Assembly (NCBI GenBank): GCA_009829735.1
Contig: CM020618.1
Location: forward strand, 43,104,878-43,168,877
Source of the DNA: Pyropia yezoensis
Taxonomy: Eukaryota > Rhodophyta > Bangiophyceae > Bangiales > Bangiaceae
Direction of reading: 5' to 3'
Length of the DNA: 64,000 nucleotides
This document shows positions 53,001-62,453 of the stretch, piece by piece; positions within the stretch are counted from its first letter, which is position 1, and the number at the start of each line of letters is the position of its first letter. A program made the translations under genes and the position numbers. The notes below the pieces were generated by a model. It searched no databases. It was given only the letters and a program-made list of their open reading frames with translations, and was not told where the DNA came from.

Positions 53001-54225
53001 GCGAAGGTTCTTCTACTGGCCAGCAATGGCCGTCGATGTAATCGACCACGTGCGGGGATGCCACCCGTGTGCACGGAATCGTATGAGTCTTCATAGGCGG
53101 GCATCCGCTATGAAACTGTTCCCCCCGGATGGGCCCAACGAGCAAGTCGCTATCGACATACTCGGGCCACTTCCGGTAACGGAAGAAGGGAACAGGTACA
53201 TCCTGGTCATGTCGGATCGCTTTACGAAGCTGTCACGGGCAGTAGCAGTCCCGGACGATACGGCCTACACCATCATGAACGCAGTAGTTGACCACTGGAT
53301 CAGTGCCTACGGAGTAATGAAGCAACTCCTCTCCGATAACGGAGCAAACCTTACGTCGGCATTCTGCACTAAGGTCCTGGGCATGTTCGGTATCGAACCC
53401 CGTCGGGCATCCGACTACCACCCGCAATCCAACGGACAGGTGGAGCGGTTCAACCGCACCATCGTCAAGATGCTCCAATGCTATGTAGCAGAGCACACGA
53501 AGACGTGGGACAGGCTCCTGTCCGTCTTGACCCTGGCATACAATGCCAGGCCCCACCGGAGTACCAGCATTGCCCCACTGGAATGGGTCATGCCGATGGG
53601 CGTCGGTAACCTGACGCTGCCACCGGGCAGATGCACTCGGTATGACATACCGAAGGGCCGACCCGCCGAACGGATCCACTTAGCTTGGTTGTCCAAGCTA
53701 TCGTGGATGATACCCAAGCTCAAGGGTGCCCTTGACCGTACACAACTTCGATACAAGAAGAACTTTGACGCCCGGCTACGGGTACGCAACGCAGCCCTGT
53801 TAACAGGTGACTGGGTCTATATCAGACACCAGAAGTTCCGCGGGAACAAGCTTATGCAACCGGTCAAAGGACCGTACCAGATTTTACACAGAGATGATCA
53901 CTCTGTTATCCTGCACTCCGATACGGAGATACAACGCATCAACCTCAATGATGTGAGCCCTGCTCCTAAGCCGGAACAGCCTCAGCCGGTACCGGCTGGG
54001 TTGCTACATGAAGCTCTTACAACCCACCGGTCAGATGACCCGGTGGAACCGGATGGGATTCCATACCAAGTAGAGAGCGTGGTCGGACACACCGACCCAG
54101 ACCTAGCAGGACCCTGGTACGTCAAGGTGATGTGGGTCGGATACGACGCACCCACCTGGGAACAGGCGGCAGAGATACCCCGCCAACTTCTCATGCCTTA
54201 CATGAGGCGACGACGCCTACTGTAA
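50044..54225 (+). CDS. pol: Pol polyprotein: protease, reverse transcriptase, RNase H, integrase, chromodomain
   Basis: About 1,390 residues follow in the -1 frame of gag. Domains in order: aspartic protease (YYPVLDTGAGPNLIRKDTLP, ~50380-50440); reverse transcriptase (WGAPVVIVPKKDQTPRFCID; YEFLRMPFGLSNAPATFQRA; active site YLDD at 51796-51807); RNase H (VIDVDACDTQVGCTLLQ, ERNYSATEREFLGVIW). Integrase carries an HHCC zinc module and a DDE core (AIDILGPLP; LLSDNG; SNGQVERFNRT). A C-terminal chromodomain (YQVESVVGH ... YVKVMWVGYDAPTWEQAAEI) ends near 54215. The chromodomain defines a chromovirus and is thought to direct integration toward marked heterochromatin. No stop interrupts the frame. Expression probably needs the frameshift at 50038; the first internal ATG is at 50248, after which the protease would still be intact. 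Confidence 0.95.
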   Translation, partial: RVRGRTTRGRWGNPSKPPRIAAGKAPRRARLSRRRINPRVHLPAPTTRRQGIDDQPPRLGGDDGKPRHMEPDTGPVHDAPATPDIGVGHVLFTLENFKVSATLGVDPQSTRSYYPVLDTGAGPNLIRKDTLPDKWLPRVRVARGPTIKDANGRLIRTTAAMSLRVTIGELTTEIDFLVCETLSVPCILGCTFINVHVDAIRPGRRTVELREADGTKRGQTPIVQDLTLHGSHVNVAEVYASVEPKTLRLAKRTRFEPLSETVLLVNCDLAGICRVQSNLRTYKRHGLTMANGIVDLPSGGSSLLVMANYRRKAVTLPKVTILGIAELYEGDILTPDKEGQVEPLEVLAVAETTERQQPDNGKPNPLTAPADIPPKDEEALKALAEADLDHLPPSVAEGVRQMLRKHDVMWTGGALGTIGATQHRIDLVPGARPARSQPHRAGPMQREIVDEEVKRMREAKVIRPSMSEWGAPVVIVPKKDQTPRFCIDYRRLNLVTKKDSYPLPRMDECIDSLGEATVFTTIDCNAGYWQIPVAEGDIPKTAFVCHSGVYEFLRMPFGLSNAPATFQRAIDIILSGVKRCNCLVYLDDVIVFSRNMDDHVQHVDEVLTLLRDAGVTLRLKKCAFFQQTVEYLGHQITPGKLGVLEANTRALRDARYPTTQTQLKSFLGMCNVYRRFVKDFARIAKPLTVLTSSALPKVLQPPSPSEGEAFELLKQALLAPPVLALPHRRGTFVIDVDACDTQVGCTLLQGETIIGTDNVIPDLHPVGFFSRKLNPAERNYSATEREFLGVIWTVQLLRPYLEGSRFIVRSDHEPLRWLLNLGDKDSDSHGRLARWRLKMAEHDYRTIYKTGSTHHMGDALSRLGTPSGDTRPVDEDIPVVPVCMVGNATQGMVDHTMAHLACPLTLADFREAQANDDDCKRHRANLLAGTAGIFAENEDGLIYRRAPADGRHQVVVPVSLRQAVMEREHENLTAGHPGGSRMFAAMRRFFYWPAMAVDVIDHVRGCHPCARNRMSLHRRASAMKLFPPDGPNEQVAIDILGPLPVTEEGNRYILVMSDRFTKLSRAVAVPDDTAYTIMNAVVDHWISAYGVMKQLLSDNGANLTSAFCTKVLGMFGIEPRRASDYHPQSNGQVERFNRTIVKMLQCYVAEHTKTWDRLLSVLTLAYNARPHRSTSIAPLEWVMPMGVGNLTLPPGRCTRYDIPKGRPAERIHLAWLSKLSWMIPKLKGALDRTQLRYKKNFDARLRVRNAALLTGDWVYIRHQKFRGNKLMQPVKGPYQILHRDDHSVILHSDTEIQRINLNDVSPAPKPEQPQPVPAGLLHEALTTHRSDDPVEPDGIPYQVESVVGHTDPDLAGPWYVKVMWVGYDAPTWEQAAEIPRQLLMPYMRRRRLL

Positions 54226-54305
54226 CAACCCAACCGACACCGACTTCGGCTGTTGGGGGGTGAGGCTTATACCTACTAAGTAGGGTGTCACATGGATTCG
54301 GCAAG

Positions 54306-54347
54306 ACTTAGGTTCACTAAGTTGGAGCGGACTTAGGCAAACTAAGT
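54306..54347. repeat. Pair of identical-stem hairpins after pol
   Basis: ACTTAG-N5-CTAAGT occurs twice, at 54306-54322 and 54331-54347, eight bases apart. Stems are identical and loops differ. They lie between the pol stop and the end of the antisense gene, where the two convergent transcripts would terminate. Confidence 0.65.
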
Positions 54348-54674
54348 AAGCTGCTGACATTAACAAGTTTACTTGAAGGAGATCACTAAATCCGATAATT
54401 TCAAAGTGACCTGAGGCTTACACCAATGTAAACCCTCATCCGTGGGGCAAGTGACTGACCAAGGAAGGTTGACCTTCATGAGTATTAACCAACCAGGATG
54501 GGTTGGGGGCGAGAGAAAGAACCGAGGCAGGCCACGGCTAAGTCAGACGGGGTACTCCCCAAAGGCAGGCATGGTATCATGCAAACGCCCCATCGGGGGA
54601 CGAGTTTACACTCACTACTACCCGGCCACCATAGGGGTCGACGGGTCCCTGTCCCTCACAAAAAATAGCACTCC

Positions 54675-57035
54675 TCAGTGGGTAGACCCACTGCCCGAGG
54701 GAGGCCACTCACGCGTAAGCGCGTACACCTCCATGCTCCACCGGTCGGCAATCTCACGACGGTCAATCACCCGAGTTACCTCGGTGCATAGCTGGACGAG
54801 GGTGCTGCGGCCAGCCTCCACGTCCTCCGGAGCTGTCTGGAGTCGTTCAAGCACGCCACCGAAGCAACGCGCTGACCCAACCAGCGCAGCACCGGGGGGG
54901 ATATCCCCCCAGCTAACAGATAGGCCTCCCCGCATCGCGCGGGCAATAAGGGCGTCAACGCCCTCATACCATAGACGGAGACCCCCGTCAGGCATGACAG
55001 AGGCAGAAGGGGACACTGGCGCAGCCAGAGGAGCTGACACGGCCACCACCGGAGCCGGTGGCGCCTGATACGAGGCCCGGTAGGACCCTACAGAAGGGGC
55101 TCCACCGTAAACCCAGCGGGGCTCCGCCCGGCGAAGGGAAACATCGCGCCCCCCCCCCGCAGAGTCCCACTCTCGGGGACGACGGCCAACCGACATCGGT
55201 ACCGGGTTACCGAACCACGGGGCGAGGACCTGAAGAGGGTCATGGATAACCATGGGAATACCCAGGTCAGGAACGGCCTCGGTGGACGCCCACCCACGGC
55301 AATTGGGCTCACCCGGCTGAGTACGCCGGATACGCAACGAGTGACGAGGCAAGGGGGTAGCCCCAGCCTGCGGGTCCCGGTACGGGGTGAGGGCCAGCAC
55401 CCTAGCCCAGTTCACGGCGTCGTGAACGGCCAGCAGGGCCTCGAACTCCCGGGCCAACCCGGTCTTAGCAGCGATCATGTCCACGCCCAGCTGCCCGATG
55501 TGCCGACGGACACCCGTCGGAAGATGGAACAGGCGCCCCTGCCGGTGAACGGACAGCAGGAAGGAGGAAGCCTGCCCGAGGGTAACCTCAAGGGTGAAGG
55601 TACCCTGCAACGGGTGGACCGGCCGGGAGGCCAACACACTCCCGAAGTATCGGAGGCTGGAGCCGGTGTCAAACCGGAAAGCAGGGGCGGGTTCCCACCC
55701 CTCCTGCCATAGCGGCGGGCGCACGGGAGTGTATACCGGCGCACGACCGTTGCCGGTCTGCAACGCATACGTTATATCCGTGCGAAACGCATCCGCCATG
55801 ACACCATGGTTACGTCGCCAGCTCGACGCCGACTTCAACCCCGCCATAGGCGGGTACGGAGCCGTCAACGTCAGGTACGGGGATACCCCCGGGTAATAGT
55901 CAAAGTCGGGATACCGACCGGTACTGCCCACCGTCTCCCCAAACGCAACCGGCTCCGCCGCCGCCGCAATCCCCCGAGCACTAGCCGGGTAGTCAATCTC
56001 CCGCGGCAACGCGGGGGCAATCAGGTCGCATACCCCGAAGGCGGGGTCGAGGTAGACCTCACCCCGTCCCACCCGAGTGGGCCAGAGCTGCGCGTGCCGG
56101 TCGTCCGGCTGACTCAGGATCCAATGGTGTTCCACTCGCACCGCGTTCGGCTGGTTGACCAGCCGCATCAACTCCCGCTCCCAATTCGGGTCCACCTTGA
56201 CGCGCCGGGAGGACTCTCCACGGGGATGTGGCAGGTGGAAGTCCACCCGCATCCGCCCATCGGACTCCATTGACTCTTGTACAGTCAGGCCTCGAACCCG
56301 AGCCACCAAGTCGGACATCGACATGGCGGGTTGACCCGCCGCCACGGCGACGCCGCCACCCAACGGGGCAGCCCGGGCAGGACCAGGAAGAATAGGGGGC
56401 GCCGGGGGATGCCCCACCGGCAGAGGGGCCGGCACCGGAGTCGCACGGGGCCGAGGGGGAAGAAGAAGGGCGGGCGCCCGCCCGGAGTAACTACCGGAGT
56501 CCACTGCCATCGGTGTAGACCCACCTTGACCGCCAGACGCCCGCGGCACCGCGGGCAGAGCAACACCGCCACCCGAGCCCGACGGGGGCACCTCGGGGGC
56601 AGCAGGGGTAGACCCGCCACCCGCAGCCGCGGATGAACCACCCGGGCGGGCACCCGCGCCGTCTTGACCCGCCGTCCCGGTCGGGGTGCCACCATAACCG
56701 CCCGACACGCCGGCGACGCCGTCTTGAGGTTGAGCCGCGCCGGCACCGGCGACAGAAGCCATCCGGGCCGCCGAATGAGTAGGGGTAAGCGCAGCAGCTA
56801 CCCGCAGTTGCCCGCCACCCGACGGAGCCGTCGTGCCGCTGCACACGGACGACAAACCGCCCGGAGCACCGTCCGGAGCCACACGAACGGTCACCCGGTC
56901 GTCCTCGTCCTCGGACGAGCTCGCGAGGAAGCACTCGGCCACGGTGGCGGAGACGGGAACGTCGTCCACCATCACCTCTTCCCCCTCCTCAGGCAGGAGG
57001 TCGTCCTCACCCCCGGGTACCTGGGGGTCCGACAT
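54675..57035 (-). CDS. Antisense ORF of the chromovirus, 786 residues, unknown
   Basis: On the strand opposite gag-pol, an ATG at 57035 (GCACCATGTCG) opens 786 uninterrupted codons ending 450 bp after the pol stop. The N-terminus is acidic (GGEDDLLPEEGEE; SSSEDEDD), followed by a Gly/Pro/Ala-rich region to about residue 240. The C-terminal 540 residues have balanced composition, with many Trp, Tyr and Arg. Examples are MSMSDLVARVRGLTVQESME, KVDPNWERELMRLVNQPNAV, RYPDFDYYPGVSPYLTLTAP and LSVHRQGRLFHLPTGVRRHI. A TATAAG box lies about 106 bp upstream (57141-57146), suggesting its own promoter. I recognise no domain. It has no evident membrane helix, so it is not an obvious envelope protein. Plant Ty3/gypsy elements of the Grande/RIRE2 kind carry antisense ORFs at the same place. 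It could be an element accessory gene or a captured host gene. Confidence 0.7.
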   Translation of the reverse strand: MSDPQVPGGEDDLLPEEGEEVMVDDVPVSATVAECFLASSSEDEDDRVTVRVAPDGAPGGLSSVCSGTTAPSGGGQLRVAAALTPTHSAARMASVAGAGAAQPQDGVAGVSGGYGGTPTGTAGQDGAGARPGGSSAAAGGGSTPAAPEVPPSGSGGGVALPAVPRASGGQGGSTPMAVDSGSYSGRAPALLLPPRPRATPVPAPLPVGHPPAPPILPGPARAAPLGGGVAVAAGQPAMSMSDLVARVRGLTVQESMESDGRMRVDFHLPHPRGESSRRVKVDPNWERELMRLVNQPNAVRVEHHWILSQPDDRHAQLWPTRVGRGEVYLDPAFGVCDLIAPALPREIDYPASARGIAAAAEPVAFGETVGSTGRYPDFDYYPGVSPYLTLTAPYPPMAGLKSASSWRRNHGVMADAFRTDITYALQTGNGRAPVYTPVRPPLWQEGWEPAPAFRFDTGSSLRYFGSVLASRPVHPLQGTFTLEVTLGQASSFLLSVHRQGRLFHLPTGVRRHIGQLGVDMIAAKTGLAREFEALLAVHDAVNWARVLALTPYRDPQAGATPLPRHSLRIRRTQPGEPNCRGWASTEAVPDLGIPMVIHDPLQVLAPWFGNPVPMSVGRRPREWDSAGGGRDVSLRRAEPRWVYGGAPSVGSYRASYQAPPAPVVAVSAPLAAPVSPSASVMPDGGLRLWYEGVDALIARAMRGGLSVSWGDIPPGAALVGSARCFGGVLERLQTAPEDVEAGRSTLVQLCTEVTRVIDRREIADRWSMEVYALTREWPPSGSGSTH

Positions 57036-57140
57036 GGTGCAACCGGGGTAGCAGGGGCGCCCCGTGCAGAAAAGCCGAGGCCGGCTCGACCCGGTACAGA
57101 GAACGCTCGCACGGACGAGCCAGGGAAGCGCGGGCACCCG

Positions 57141-57146
57141 CGCTTA
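57141..57146 (-). promoter_or_regulatory. TATA-like box upstream of the antisense ORF
   Basis: Minus-strand sequence GGTTATAAGCGCGG places TATAAG about 106 bp before the ATG at 57035. It is in an otherwise GC-rich stretch, which makes it stand out. Confidence 0.45.
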
Positions 57147-57630
57147 TAACCACACAGCTGGGCACCAGCGATAGGGAAGCGCGGGACGACCCGCGCCAGC
57201 CGACCTACGAGGGCGCTCCCGCCAGGCACCTGGGGCGGGGCCACGCCCCCCCCCACACGGGGTAATCGAGGGGGGGTCACCCCCAACCGCCCCCACGTAA
57301 CGCGGGCAGGGGCTGCCCGCCCCCCCCTCAATCGTCCACACGAGAGAGGCCCCCCTACCACCAGGCACCTGGTGGCGGATCCGCTTGCACCACCCCTCGG
57401 AAAGGGGGGTCGTGAACAGAAACCCGCATCGGGAATCGAACGGTCCGGAAAACGGATCGTGTGTGTACCACACAAAGGGGGGCACCCCCCTCAGACAACC
57501 TCGAAAAGGGGTGTCTGTCGCGACGGGGCGCAAAGCCCCACCCGACTGGTAAACGGTCACGCGAACCACTTACATTCGGAAACCCGAATGCAACTCGACC
57601 CGAGGACGGGCCGAATCTAAGGGGGGGATA

Positions 57631-57993
57631 TGTAGCAATATGGTTGTCCGTATTGTGACCCTAATATTACGGGGGCTACTTCTAATCCTTGGCTTTCAAT
57701 TTGAGAGTCCGTACTGGTCACGGTATCTATAAGTTACGTGTGACCAGAGGGACTTGCATCTTGGGGTGGAGGGTAGTTAGTAGTGTCTCCGAGGGTTTAT
57801 AACGTGGGGGCCGGCGGCGAATCCACCGCCGGCCAAGGTAGAACAACAAACCCCTCCCATTTGGGCTCCCATCTTGGTCCCGTGGCTTGCGCTCCAAGGA
57901 CAGCAACCTTGGCCTCCCGGTGACGTTGGTGCCGAACCCCCCTGGTGAGTGTTCCCTGAGAGTGGACGTGCAGCGGATACCTATTGTGCTACA
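57631..57993 (+). repeat. 3' LTR, copy 1
   Basis: A 363-bp repeat from TGTAGCA to TGCTACA, preceded by a polypurine tract. It differs from the 5' LTR by scattered substitutions and a base of length, including TCCGTACTGG against TCCGCACTGG, so the insertion is not brand new or the LTRs come from different copies. Confidence 0.95.
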
Positions 57994-58516
57994 CACCACC
58001 CGTCGCCGTCGCCCCCGCCTCGGACGGAGAAGCTTGCTTCTTCTCCAGGGAAAGAGCCATCGACTTGTCCCGTCGAATGCGAATTTCCATTCGCCAGTCG
58101 AGCACATCGCCAGCAAGCAGGACGTCTGCATTGGCGTTGTACTTGGCCTCGGCCTCGGTCAGCTGGTCCGCCTTGATCGCAATCGCCTCGTCCAACGCCA
58201 ACAGAGTCTGGATAGTATCCTGAGGAGGAAGCCCGAGAGGAGCTCTGGAACCGGGCAGCAGGCCATCCCTGCCGCCACCACCCGCGCCCGGCAGCTCCCA
58301 GCTCAAACACGGCCTCAGGACGCGACACACGTCGTCGTCGCGGTTAGGCCTACTGACAAGCGGGTCTACACCAGCAGCCACGCGCACAGACCGCGTGGGG
58401 GGTGGCACCAAAAGGCGGGGCCGGCCAGCAACCCAAGCCCGTCGCTCCTTCCAGGAGGTAGCCGCGCCCGTCGATGCATTGGGCGGGTGGTGCAGGACGA
58501 AAAACGCAGACGCCAT
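57994..58516 (-). pseudogene. Host-like reading frame truncated by the 3' LTR
   Basis: A minus-strand ATG at 58516 opens a frame that runs without a stop to the LTR boundary and ends three bases inside it. The last 80 residues look genuinely coding and helical: DTIQTLLALDEAIAIKADQL, TEAEAKYNANADVLLAG, DWRMEIRIRRDKSMALSLEK. The N-terminal part is less convincing and another exon may join near 58300. The insertion probably removed the rest of the gene; no clear continuation is seen on the other side of the element at 47285. The family is not recognised. Confidence 0.4.
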
Positions 58517-59720
58517 CGTGCCCCACCTGGACAGATGCGGACGTAGGGGCCCTCAAAGATGTCTCGCACACAGGGGCGGCCGCCAAATCAAAAGAGCAAG
58601 CGACAGCGGCACAACGCAGCCGCAGCAGTAGACACAGGAAAAGAGCCAACCGCTGTCGCGATGGTGGCACCCAGCGGCGGGGGCGGCGGTGCGGCGGGGG
58701 CGGGACCGCGCGTCAAACGGCCGTGGGTGTGGTTGTTCAACCAGCCTTAGGCCCTGCCTTCGGCTCTTTCTTAACGCGCGCCTCAGCGAGAGTGAATGCA
58801 CGTTTGGAGAGCCCTGATTGGCCATCGCACTGCGATGTGTTTGGCGTACCGCCCGAAGCGGGATCCCCCGCCGATGGCACCGCGCTCGCTCACGTGTACT
58901 TGACCGTTCACATTTCAAGTAACGAGTTCCTCAGAGCACGTCGGACGCGAACGTTTTTTTGTTTTTTTTTCCGCTCATGCATTCACGTGCCTCCAGCGCC
59001 GTGGAAGCCTTCTCCAAGAGCTTTGGCCCGTGACCCACACGCCATGCACCCGTCAACGAGCCGGTCCCTCTGCCAGACGAAAATCAGGCGGACACGGGAC
59101 CAGCCCCGTGCAACGTGTGCGACACGTGCCGCCGATCACTAAACGTGGCACCGTTTGCGACAAGCAACGTCAGGACGACTAAAACGGTCCAAAACGGTCA
59201 TTCGTGGCAAAAGTAGTTTGGCTTACTTACAACAGGTCATCCAAGCCACGTGGGCTCCCGGATGGTCCTCCGATAGTCTGGCGACTACCCGTATTATAGT
59301 TAATGGGTTCAAGCACCTCCGCCGGATCCGCGTCGGACCGCACTGCGGGGGTGCAATCGTCGATGGCTCCGACAGTAGCACCCTTTGAGCCGAGGCTGAA
59401 GAACCTCGAAATAGCGTGACGAGGGCGACCTTCGTGGAGCGTCATTTCAGGGCCTCATGATCGGCGGGGTCTATTCAGGTCACTGGTCTGACAAGTCCAG
59501 ACGAATCTCGCGTGCCATAGTAACATCAGTTCGCGAGGTTCTGGCACATTTTTCATGGATCTGTCATGTGCCTGTCGTATTTCTTCGTGTCAAGGACCCC
59601 CGTGGATCAGCCCACACCTGCATGCCCGTGCCGCGCATGTCAATGTCGCCGCTGGAGGGGGCCCTCCCGGGAGGGGCACAGGCCGGCTACCACCGCCGCG
59701 GCCGGTCGGCTGCGCCGCCC
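58517..59720. other. Spacer between the two chromovirus copies
   Basis: Mixed composition, AT-richer from about 58900. No frame with protein character. There is no LTR or internal retrotransposon sequence here, so the two copies are separate insertions. Confidence 0.4.
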
Positions 59721-60082
59721 TGTAGCAATACGGATGACCGAATTGTGACCCTAATTTAGGGGGACAACTTCTAATTCTTAACTGTCAAGTTGGGAGTTCG
59801 AATTGGTTACGGTATCTGTGAGTTACGTATGACCAGAGTGACTTGCCTTTTGGGGTGGAGGGTAGTTAATGGTGTCTCCGAGGGTTTGTAACGAAGGGGC
59901 CGGCGGCGAATGCACCGCCGGCCATGGTAGAACAACAAACCCCTCCCATTTGGGCTCTCATCTTGGTCCCGTGGCCTGCGCTCCAAGGACAGCAACCTTG
60001 GCCTCCCGGTGACGTTGATGCCGATACCCCGTGGTGAGTGTTCCCTGAGAGCGGACGAGCAACGGTTTCCTATGGTGCTACA
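59721..60082 (+). repeat. 5' LTR, copy 2
   Basis: A 362-bp LTR with the same TGTAGCA/TGCTACA ends and the conserved GGCCGGCGG/CCGCCGGCC hairpin, but with more substitutions than separate the two LTRs of copy 1. The TATA-like box is altered (CTGTGAG). Confidence 0.93.
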
Positions 60083-60293
60083 TTGGTGCAGCAGCAGGGG
60101 ACGGGTGTTCGTCACCCTAATGGTGACGCCGTCTTCGATAGGGAGCCGGTCCCTTTCTTGTGCTCGTGCTAATGCGATCTGGCTGACTGTGTTGAGTGGT
60201 TACATATGATTGTGATCGATTGCTACGTCCCCCAACCTACCCCCTCGCTCTTTTCTTTGAGGTGACTGTTACGTCGGTTGACTGATTGTGACT

Positions 60294-62453
60294 ATGTCTA
60301 CCCAAGAGACGGGGAACGTTCGAGATGACGGATCGGGGTCGACACAGACCCCGGAGGTGATCAGGGAAACCGGGATCGGGAACCCGATCGACAATATTGT
60401 GACGCCAATGCTTTCCGGTGCCGGATCGACGTTTGGTACGGCTCGGACAGCAGGGGGCGGTGGCCCGCCTCAACTGTCTTCGACCGACCTCACCCCGCCG
60501 CCACCTTTACCAGGGGATTCCCTGATGGCATCATTGGCCCGTATCGAGGCTCGGTTTTCCGGACTCGACGCTCGTCAAGAACGCACGGAGGACGCAATGG
60601 CAGTGCTGATGTCAACACGCCACACGGCGGTACCCCGTCGTATTCCTCCCACATCGGTACGGTTTGAACCGGCCGGACTACTCTTGGAGTTTACCGGGGT
60701 GGACCCCGGCGCAGCGACTCCCGGACAGCCCCCGGATGCGGCGGGTTATGGATCCGACTCGTCAGCCGAGTTGGAACGGAGCCACGAGGAACGCTACGCT
60801 CGGAGTACCCGGAGCGGACTCCGCGGATATGGCCCGGCGGAGACTTACGCCGGAGCAGAGCCGGCCATTGGAGGGGGGGGTACCCTGTCCCAGTACCCCC
60901 GCGACGGAAGAAGCCAAGCAACTCGGGAACCCGAGGCGCCTACGCCGGAAGTGCCAGCTTCACTGGTACAGGCCATGACTGCGCAGCCTACTGCGAGCTT
61001 ACAGAAGCGGATGGAGTCCGATGAGCTCACTCACCAACTGGCCAAGCGACTGGATACCCAGGACGCTGACACGGAGATCGTCACCGACGTCCTCCGGTCG
61101 GCACTGACTCCGGAACGGTACCGTTTGGAAGACCGTTCTACTATCGTATCGGAGTCGATCCGCTCCATGCAGACCCTGATGAAGGGGGTTTCAATGTTCG
61201 GAGGCCCGAACGGACGTCCGTTGGCAGGCATCGGCTTCTTGACAAGCGTGAAGGCATCCGCAGACAAGGCACTCGTTAACGAGAGGTTAGCCCTGGAGAT
61301 CCTCCCGTTTTTTGTTGATGAACGGGTACGAGGCATCCTCCGCCAGGCATCGCCGATGCCGGGAACGAGGGTCGCAGCTACCCCCATGGATTACCGTGGT
61401 ATTCTCAGGGAGCTGCTGAGCAGCTACCTCAGTGATGACAAGTGCGAAGACCACTACCGGGCTCTTCGGACCGCCACCGCCCAGTCCTGGGAGGATGAAG
61501 AGATGTTAGAACGCCGGATCCAAGAGCTCGACTACAACCTGGGGAAACTCCTCGGAGAAGGGGAGCTACGGGCCATCCTGTTTTCAGGGGTATTCAACTA
61601 CGTGCGGTTATCCGCACGGGGAGCCAATACGGCTCGGACGAACTTCAGTCGACTGATGCACATGTGGAAGTCGCTGGGGGACGTCTACCGGGTGCTTCAC
61701 CCGGAGTGTGCCCTAGCCCCGAAGCCCAAGGAGGAGGGGAGAAAGCTCAGTCTCACCCCGGTACCGAGGCAGGAGAAGGTGGAACGTAAGGGTGCACCAG
61801 TACTGGTGCCGACCCAGTACGCACCCAGGGGTGAAGAGGAACCCCTGGTCGACCAATAGGGCCACCTGTTGCTACCAGCTACGCCGGTGATTAATGAGCA
61901 AGGTGCGGTGGCGTACATCGCCCCTGCGGGGACCCAGCTCCAGGTCAGCGAGGGCGCGGGACGTCGCTTTCCGTATGTACGGACCACAGGGTACTTCCCG
62001 ACTACGGGGAACCCCCATCAAGCCATGCGAACGTGGGCGGTACGCACGGAGGCACTTCCGCAGGTTGCGGGCCGGCCCAACCAGTTGGGGGAGTCCATGT
62101 TCCGGTTGACTCAAGGACCCAAGGCGTACCAAGGAGCGGGCACTCGGGCCCCCAATGCAGTCAATCGAGGCTATGGAACTACCCCGACGTGGACACCCGG
62201 CACGGCCGGTAGATCCGGATGCATGTTGTGCGGGGATCCCTAGCACTGGGTGTCTTCGTGCCCCCCCATCCCGCAGGAGACTCGACGGGCAGCGGCGCAA
62301 CGCAAGGCAGCCACTGGGGGATATCCCGCCAGAGCACCGGGACCAGCACAAGGTAGGCAGCAGGCTCCAGGAGGAGTACTGGCAGTTGAGGAGGCACCTC
62401 CTCACCCGGAGACCCCGAGCGACGCTACTCAGCCAGGTGCGGGACACGAATAA
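60294..62453 (+). pseudogene. gag: gag of copy 2, interrupted by two stops
   Basis: It aligns with the intact gag along its whole length, from MSTQETGNV to the end, including the capsid-like blocks. Two internal TAG stops replace Gln codons: one at 61857-61859 after EEEPLVDQ, the other at 62241-62243 inside the zinc knuckle (CMLCGDP-stop-HW). Both are CAG to TAG changes. Otherwise the frame is kept over 2.1 kb. The heptamer at the frameshift site (62441-62447) reads GGGACAC instead of GGGAAAC. Confidence 0.88.

Larger units (their letters stand above)
47286..57993 (+). mobile_element. Complete Ty3/gypsy chromovirus, copy 1 (10.7 kb)
   Basis: Two ~362-bp LTRs bracket gag, pol (protease, reverse transcriptase, RNase H, integrase, chromodomain) and a 3.4-kb 3' region with an antisense gene. 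Both LTRs begin TGTAGCA and end TGCTACA. A purine tract (AAGGGGGGGATA, 57619-57630) precedes the 3' LTR. A TGG 2-3 bases after the 5' LTR is where a tRNA primer site should start. The flanking pentamers differ (GGGGT before, CCACC after), so there is no target-site duplication; a recombined or rearranged insertion is likely. Both ORFs are uninterrupted, so the copy may be recently active. Confidence 0.93.

Noticed and set aside
54226-57630. Envelope gene in the 3' region of the chromovirus
   Set aside because: No sense-strand frame of suitable length exists, and the antisense product lacks a signal peptide or transmembrane helix.
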